From: Allantophomopsis cytisporea
Taxonomy: Eukaryota > Ascomycota > Leotiomycetes > Phacidiales > Phacidiaceae
DNA length: 64,000 nucleotides
Direction: 5' to 3'
NCBI GenBank assembly: GCA_024752435.1
Contig: CP103027.1
Location: forward strand, 1,488,001 to 1,552,000
Of the stretch, positions 58,135 through 64,000 are shown in pieces (within the stretch, counting starts at the first letter, position 1; each line of letters starts with the position of its first letter). A program made the position numbers and the translations under genes. The notes beneath the pieces are model-generated. The model worked only from the letters and a program-made list of their open reading frames with translations. It had not been told where the DNA came from and did no database searches.

Positions 58135-60117
58135 TCAAGGTAAACTCATGAAAAGTTCTAACATAGCAGGGTAATTCGGTGTGCCCAACCCTGTCACTGG
58201 ATCCCACCCCTCAACAGCCTCAAACCCTTTGGTCCCGCAGCCCTCATTGCCCCCACTGACGATATCATTCATTACGCTGGGGTTAGCATACAGCGCGGGG
58301 TTCAGGAACCCAACAGAACTTTTCCCTGCTGCAAGCCGCCGCTCATTGATAAGAGTGACGAGCGCAGCAAATGTAGGGCAGGACGCGGATGTGCCATAGA
58401 TGAGACTGAACTCGCCATCGACAGCCACAACGTAATTGACGCCATTGGCACTTACGTCCGGGAAGCCGCGGGTAGCCTGCGAGTTATTATACTGGTCTGC
58501 CGAGTACGACGGTTTATGGTCAGCGAAGTAAGTCGCAACTGCATCCTGCTGATAACTGGGCATACTGAAGACATTGCTAAAGCCACCGCCGGAGAAAATA
58601 ACGGTTTCGGCGGCTGTCTCAGGCGCGGTGACAGTGGAGCCATTGGCGACTTGCGTGGCACCCACGGAGGTGATGTATGGGCAGGTGCCGGGGAATGAGG
58701 GATTGAAAGTTCCAGAGGTACCATTATTGTAGGTGTTTGTGGCTAGGTCGATGCACTCATCTGAGTTGCCGGCTACGCCATTGTCGCCGGATGAATAGAG
58801 TACAGAGACTCCCTGTAGGCCTAGCTTCAAATATTCTGCGCATTGGCGCTGTTCATAGGCTGCCGTGAGATCGGCTTCGTTGGAAGAGTATGAGGTGGAG
58901 ATGACATTTGCGGGAGTCAGGGTACCGCAGTCTTCGGCAGCATTGGACCCGCCTTTGGAGGTATCAGGATATATACCATCGAATGTGGCGTCGTCACCAC
59001 CTCCAGATGTGCAGTAGCTTGCATCGAGTGCGTCCAGGAAATTATTGAAACTGGCACCCTCAATAGTGTCTCCTACTTGATAAAGGGTGGCTGATTGAGG
59101 GTAAACAAGCGCCATGCCATATTGAAGATCTAGACCCGATTCACCATTCAGACTAAAACTCTGATCACTGGTCTGTACTGTAGCTCCATCAATCAAGGCA
59201 ACATTTGGCTTAGCACCCTTTCGAGATTGCTTGGGAGAAAAGGAGCTGAAGAACATTGACAGGTCACTCTGAAGGAAAGCTTGTGGCGTATATTCGACAA
59301 TGCCCAAGGAGTTGTTCTTGTGAGCCGTGGTTCCTTGTGGAGCATTGTAGAGTGCTCGAAGGCAAGAAGGGGTAATCATTGAATCGCAGTTGTCGGTAGA
59401 CATCAATGCATTCTTGACTGTAGGGCCTTGTTTTGGATTGGAGCCGTCCGTGGCAGATCCAATCTTTCCACCACTCTTACCGCTGGCGGTAATATCGCGC
59501 TTGTTGAGATGTTCATCAAATTCCTCAGGGAGTCCTCGTCGTTGAATTTTGCGATCTTTGCCAATACGCCTGTCGAAGTGGATAGTTGGAGTGATTATGT
59601 CGATATGCTTTGTAACATGTGCAGGAACACTGTAGCTATCGCATGCTACATGGACATTGCCAGATGAATGGTCATAGGTATGGTATTCGGTCTTTAATAG
59701 CTCCTCCACTTCTGCAGTTGTGGCACTGAACGTTAACCAGCCACGTGAAGGAGATAACTTCACTCTCGTTGAGTCGATTCCCGACGAATGTAACCATTCT
59801 TTCACGGAAGCTACGGATTCCTTGCTTGGTGCAAAAGTCTCGGCAATCTTTTTGGAACTCCAATGTTTTCCATAATCCGGCGAAGCAGGATGTGACACAG
59901 AATTCAGATATTCTTCAGCGAGGTGTAGGTTCTGCTGAGCAAGGCCGATTCGAACGGGAAGAATGGCATTTTCAGGCAGTCTCGATCTCTTTGTCCATGC
60001 GGATGGAGGCGTAGAGCGTTTCTCGTGAATAACGTGGTTGGTCGATATCGACAAAGGAGTGGCAGACACAGCAACCGCCAGGGCAGCAGTGATTTGGAAA
60101 AGGATATCGACTTTCAT
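58135..60117 (-). CDS. secreted sedolisin (tripeptidyl-peptidase-like, family S53)
   Basis: An intronless 660-aa protein. The frame is open upstream to 60384, but MKVDILFQITAALAVAVS at 60117 begins a clear signal peptide. A pro-domain spans about residues 35-200 (SPDYGKHWSSKKIAETFAPS, WLTFSATTAEVEELLKTEYH). The mature domain carries catalytic Glu326 and Asp330 in NGESGLDLQYGMALVYPQ, an oxyanion Asp in SSGDNGVAGN, and the nucleophile Ser577 in YGTSASCPTF. A calcium site is expected near MNDIVSGGNEGCG. Such acid serine peptidases release tripeptides from proteins outside the cell. All catalytic residues are present, so it should be active. Confidence 0.95.
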   Translation of the reverse strand: MKVDILFQITAALAVAVSATPLSISTNHVIHEKRSTPPSAWTKRSRLPENAILPVRIGLAQQNLHLAEEYLNSVSHPASPDYGKHWSSKKIAETFAPSKESVASVKEWLHSSGIDSTRVKLSPSRGWLTFSATTAEVEELLKTEYHTYDHSSGNVHVACDSYSVPAHVTKHIDIITPTIHFDRRIGKDRKIQRRGLPEEFDEHLNKRDITASGKSGGKIGSATDGSNPKQGPTVKNALMSTDNCDSMITPSCLRALYNAPQGTTAHKNNSLGIVEYTPQAFLQSDLSMFFSSFSPKQSRKGAKPNVALIDGATVQTSDQSFSLNGESGLDLQYGMALVYPQSATLYQVGDTIEGASFNNFLDALDASYCTSGGGDDATFDGIYPDTSKGGSNAAEDCGTLTPANVISTSYSSNEADLTAAYEQRQCAEYLKLGLQGVSVLYSSGDNGVAGNSDECIDLATNTYNNGTSGTFNPSFPGTCPYITSVGATQVANGSTVTAPETAAETVIFSGGGFSNVFSMPSYQQDAVATYFADHKPSYSADQYNNSQATRGFPDVSANGVNYVVAVDGEFSLIYGTSASCPTFAALVTLINERRLAAGKSSVGFLNPALYANPSVMNDIVSGGNEGCGTKGFEAVEGWDPVTGLGTPNYPAMLELFMSLP

Positions 60118-60841
60118 TATAAGATTTTCGATGCTCGCACGGCACCTGACGACTAATATTTGGCTATCCAAGCTTACTATAAGAGTACAAAAAAGAACTT
60201 GTCCCACCTCAACAGTCCCATATTTATGAATAGATCTAGCAGGTATCCACTGAAACCTACATAGATTCAAACCCATGTGTATTCGGAAGTTTTCCCTTCG
60301 GCCTATGCCATTGGCAACGACAGCATGGCTGACGATAGAGTACGCGAAGGGTCCCAAAGAACTGAGACCCAACGCGATATACAAAACAAGGCTGAGGCGC
60401 CCAAAGAATTGAATGTGGTAGGCATAAGAGAAATTTAGGTACGTGCGAGTCTCTGATAATAGATGTGGAGTATAAGTGCTTAACGAAGCAATACTGGCAT
60501 ACGATAACTATTGCAGAAGATCATGGAAATTTATTTACCAAGGATCAAGACAACCCACCATCATTCATACACATTGGACAGGATATTGAAAGAATACCGT
60601 GCAATCACAAAGCGTACTGTACCTGCTAGTTGTATTTATGGCATTGTTGAAGGGCAACGTTGTCGTCGATCAAACAGGCACTGCCGCGCATACCATGGGG
60701 ATTCTGAAACACCAAGACAGGTGTTACGACGCTACCCAAATTGGCCTTGTGGTGATTTCCAACTTTCTGAATCTGCAACAATGTCCTTCATTGGCATTTC
60801 TTTCGAGAATATACATTCGCAATGAGTGGTTTCTATAAGGT
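60118..60841. other. intergenic, promoter of the sedolisin
   Basis: 0.72 kb. The minus strand is open in frame with the sedolisin up to 60384 without recognisable sequence. Plus ORFs 60511-60838 have no domain and lie at the Ipi3 3' flank. Confidence 0.5.
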
Positions 60842-62092
60842 TTACGCAGTTCTCGAGAAATCCAGAATTGCTGTCTCCAGAATACTTGCTGGCAGTCCAG
60901 GTTGACGAAGTGACTGAGCAAACGGTGATACTGCTAAGTCGCCTGTGAATTGAGCGGTCAATGTGTAGTTCGTTTCGTTGAGACGTGGTTTGACAATGTT
61001 GACAGCTCTTGTCAGTTGCTTCTCTGGGAAGGGCGATACCATGAGAATGTTCGTCACCGGCGCAGAGAGGTCTACAAGCTCTGCAGAGAAGTCTCTTCGC
61101 CCAGTATCCCACCGAATAACTTTTCCGGTTGCGTGTCCGGTAACCAGGCTTGTTCCATCATAGGAGACTGCCATGCAATGAACTTCGCCAACATCGTTTG
61201 GTGCGGACCATGACGTTGCTGATATTTGAACTGGTGTAGATTGCAAAGATGTGTCGTAAAGAGGGTTCAGTGTTGAGTTTGGCTGGAAGAAGTCCACCAG
61301 CTGAATAGAGCCATCTTCAAACCCGACATAGAAAGCTCTGTCACACGGATCAAGAGCTAAAGAGAGTGGTGTAGATGGTAAGAGGAATGTTCGTAGAAGA
61401 TCGCCAGTATGGTAGTTCCACACGATACAAGTATTGTCCTTGCTGGCTGATACCACAATATTGGTGTTGTTTGCGCCATGTCCTATGACAAGAGACGTGA
61501 TAGCAGCGCGATGGTTTGAAAGACTTAAAATTGGCTCGTGGGATTCAGTTGTCGTGGTTGAAAGGAGCTTGGGTAGAGACCAGACATGGATATTCGAATC
61601 TGCGGATCCCGTAATGAGATGGTCCTTCGTGCCAACAATACAGGTGATTGGTTGCAAATGAGCTGCCGGCGTGGAAACTTGACGACCTGTAAGAGTCTGT
61701 GAACGGGTTAGCTTTGGCCAAGGAAGAGAGTGAGGTTTTTGAAGTAAACTAACATCCCAAAGAATTATTCTGCCCTCAGCAGTACCGACTACAACAATAT
61801 TTTCTCCAACGGTTGCCAAGCTATGTATGCGCTCCGGAAAGGAAATTAAAGCCTCCTGATTCGATTTTTCTTTCGAGTAGACATGAACAACGGCTTTGTC
61901 AACCTGTGCGGCGAAAACGTGGGTGGAGGTTGCAGCAAGACCATTCGGCGCAGTAGAGCTCTTTTTGAAGGAGGATTTGACTGTGTGCGAAGGGTTCAAG
62001 GTGTGAACATAAATTCCGACATCTTTCGAGATGGCAGTATTGGCAATCTTCTGCTGGGCGCGAATGGATGTGACAAAGCTTTCCGTGAGCAT
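60842..62092 (-). CDS. ipi3: Ipi3-like WD40 ribosome-biogenesis protein
   Basis: Exons 61754-62092 and 60842-61696 encode 397 aa. The 57-nt intron is in frame and stop-free, so it is easily missed; its GTTAGT donor, CTAAC branch and CACAG acceptor are good, and splicing yields ILWDTLTGRQVSTPAAHLQP as in homologues. WD-type blades include GTAEGRIILWD, LITGSADSNIHVWSLP, VVSASKDNTCIVWNYHTGDL, FYVGFEDGSIQLVDF and LVTGHATGKVIRWDT. With Rix1 and Ipi1, Ipi3 forms the Rix1 complex, needed for ITS2 processing and 60S maturation in the nucleoplasm. The N-terminus MLTESFVTSIRAQQ matches the family. Confidence 0.88.
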   Translation of the reverse strand: MLTESFVTSIRAQQKIANTAISKDVGIYVHTLNPSHTVKSSFKKSSTAPNGLAATSTHVFAAQVDKAVVHVYSKEKSNQEALISFPERIHSLATVGENIVVVGTAEGRIILWDVSLLQKPHSLPWPKLTRSQTLTGRQVSTPAAHLQPITCIVGTKDHLITGSADSNIHVWSLPKLLSTTTTESHEPILSLSNHRAAITSLVIGHGANNTNIVVSASKDNTCIVWNYHTGDLLRTFLLPSTPLSLALDPCDRAFYVGFEDGSIQLVDFFQPNSTLNPLYDTSLQSTPVQISATSWSAPNDVGEVHCMAVSYDGTSLVTGHATGKVIRWDTGRRDFSAELVDLSAPVTNILMVSPFPEKQLTRAVNIVKPRLNETNYTLTAQFTGDLAVSPFAQSLRQPGLPASILETAILDFSRTA

Positions 62093-64000
62093 GTTGGCGG
62101 TGATGTTTGTTGTGAACTGTAGAGCTTCGCAGTTGCTGGGGAACTTTTTTCTATTATCGATACGATTTTCTGTTTCCCCGGATTTTTATGTGCCGCTAGC
62201 CTTTGACAGCACTTTGCAAAAGTTCCAAAGTACCACAGCATCATTGGATTGATCAACAACATAATTTAGATATCAGATATATCTTCTTCAAGGCTTTTAA
62301 TGTTTCTTCTGAAAGAGAGGACGCTGAGCTTTGAAGTAAGTATCGCTTGTTAACTTTTCTATCATTTACTACGTTGATACAGAATCATCTAGGAGGCTTA
62401 ATATAAAGTATTGAAATTCCAGAATATGCTTTTTATCCTCGTGAAACAAATTTACATCATAATATCTGAACTGTAAGATAGTCATCGAAGCTACTGACTT
62501 TGACGTATCTAGTCGCTGTTATATACAGCTTCGACACCCATTAGTTCGTGATCGCCAATCGCTTTATCATTAATCGACAACATTTCGATTTTGCTGGGGA
62601 CAGGTGATTAGAGAATTCTTGTACTAGTTTTGCTAGATTCCGGGGAGTCTGTCTGACTGATGATGTTCTCAATCTGCTGATCTACTGATAGAGCACATGC
62701 CTGTCCTCTTAGAGGCCAGAGGTCGGAAGGAGAAGTATTGCAGGATCACAATAATCAATCATATCAGAGTATTTCGGTGAGATAGAATCACAATTCGCTC
62801 GATCAATTCCGTAACGAAACCCCCCGCACACTAAATCTCCTCTCACCTATAGCGGAGATAATATGCTGAAAGAAGCAAGCCATCTCTGAGAAAGCGGGCT
62901 CATTGCGGGACTAATGGAAGGTCAGTCGAATAAAGTTCGCCAGCCACAAATAGTGATTGCGATCATGTTTCAACAAACCCCCAGTAATTAAATGCCAATC
63001 CCTCCTATAGTCTTTTCATACAAACCTATAAAAAGGCCTCAAAAGGTACTATTTGTTGAGCACATTTATATCTAGGCATTGTCGAGCAGTCTTGTTAAAC
63101 TTGGAAGTGTTGGCGCACAGCGTGATCAACCCGGGACACCTGTCTGGCAGCCCTCCACAATGCCTTCCTAGAGCTCGCCCGTTGATACGCTATAACCCAA
63201 GAATATGATGTGATTAATTTGGATCAAATTCCATCATCTTAGCAGATTGATAGTTGCCTCATAGCCTATCAGAGCTAATTCAAGCTAAATGGAGTATAGA
63301 TTCAAACAATTTTACGGCGAGTGTCTGCACAGCTGTGGACTAGACTAAATCTGGAATTGAGTCACTAATACACACTGATAGATACTACATTTGGGGAAGA
63401 TGTTAAGATATCGGTGATATTTGTAGTGCTAAATCATTTCATCTCATGAGATGTTTTGCCTTGACAAATATATCCCTATGCAAACAATATGTTGGCAGCA
63501 CTTGAGTTGCGTTTGCGTTTACCGATCATCCCTCACCACAGGTACTCTGTGACCGTTCACGCCATTCTGTTCTTCATATCTAAGAATAACGCGTCTGATA
63601 ATCTCGTCGCGGCACATCTTACCATTAGAAAGTTGGTGGTGACTGGCTATTGGTTGAGCACAAGAGAATAAAGCCACTGACATTTCTCTGTCCCAAGTAA
63701 TCCATGATATTTCAGCTTCATGTATACTGGGCGTGGCTGTATGAACGTCCCGCACTGTACAATAGCTTGTGGGGCTGTCCTTCTTGCTTCCACTATTAAG
63801 AAGGGAAATCTCCACATACTACCTCTTGATCCTCAGAATACAACAATACCCACCCCGGTTTCTTGAGAGCCCAGATCTCTGAATCACACTCTCGAAATAC
63901 AATCGTCTCACGTTGACCGATGTTACCAGGAAAGGAGTGAAGATAGCAATCGATCTCCCAAAAGAATTAAGCAAGCTCCAGGTGAGTATCAAAGCTAGCA
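62093..64000. other. 1.9-kb terminal region, no supported gene
   Basis: It contains the Ipi3 promoter and AT-rich DNA to the right edge. ORFs at 63489-63671 (plus) and 63519-63815 (minus) overlap and lack domains. A possible exon ending at a GTGAGT donor near 63982 cannot be tested within the window. Confidence 0.45.

Noticed and set aside
60118..60384. Upstream in-frame extension of the sedolisin
   Set aside because: The signal peptide begins at 60117; the extension shows no conserved sequence.
63890..63982. Possible exon before a GTGAGT donor at the right edge
   Set aside because: An upstream in-frame TGA and the window end prevent any test.

Overview
The window looks like nuclear DNA of a filamentous ascomycete (Pezizomycotina), perhaps a leotiomycete. 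The genes are monocistronic with short introns (about 40-200 nt, mostly GTRNGT...CTRAC/TGAC...YAG). The families seen are fungal: a DASH-complex Spc19, a Zn2Cys6 regulator, a pisatin-demethylase-like P450, a SesB-type NLR, fungal rhodopsin-domain receptors, DUF7702 and DUF7908 proteins, Rds1-like and sedolisin proteins. Base composition is moderate to AT-rich, and intergenic gaps are 0.3-2.9 kb. The genus is inference only. All exon structures were assembled by eye from frame, phase, splice sites and conserved motifs.

Layout. 1-11 kb: a partial F-box protein (-), a 73-aa membrane microprotein (-), a Mgr2/ROMO1-type TIM23 subunit (-), a tentative 83-aa protein (-), a tail-anchored FHA protein of SLMAP/Far10 type (+) and a Yap-type bZIP regulator (+). 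11-17 kb: a small secreted Cys-rich protein (-), an RBR ubiquitin ligase carrying an in-frame TAG (-) and a DUF7702 membrane protein (-). 17.8-21.1 kb: a hydrolase-NACHT-ankyrin NLR with an in-frame TGA (+). 24-28 kb: an FHS-family MFS sugar transporter (+) and a secreted DUF7908/collagen-like/WSC-like protein (-). 28.9-33.1 kb: two tandem rhodopsin-domain 7TM proteins (-), the second with an in-frame TAA. 34.8-41 kb: a cytochrome P450 (+), lipoyl(octanoyl) transferase (-), Spc19 (-) and a PNPOx-like flavoprotein (+). 41-49.4 kb: an Rds1-like ferritin-fold protein (-), a membrane-anchored thioredoxin (-), an MDR-type oxidoreductase (-) and a GFA-family protein (-). 50-62 kb: an FMN-dependent 2-hydroxy-acid oxidase (+) behind a cluster of TCTCGCGCGA palindromes, a Zn2Cys6 regulator (+), a tRNA-like element, a BTB protein (+), a secreted sedolisin (-) and the ribosome-biogenesis WD40 protein Ipi3 (-).

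There is no operon and no recognisable secondary-metabolite cluster. Housekeeping genes (Mgr2, Lip2, Spc19, Ipi3, thioredoxin) alternate with accessory genes for sensing, self/non-self recognition, secretion and detoxification. The most notable signals are: three multi-exon genes each interrupted by one in-frame stop inside a conserved domain with no frameshift; collagen-like micro-exons that all split Gly codons at the same phase; and the spaced CGCG palindromes upstream of the hydroxy-acid oxidase. No CRISPR, plasmid, intact transposon or viral sequence was seen.
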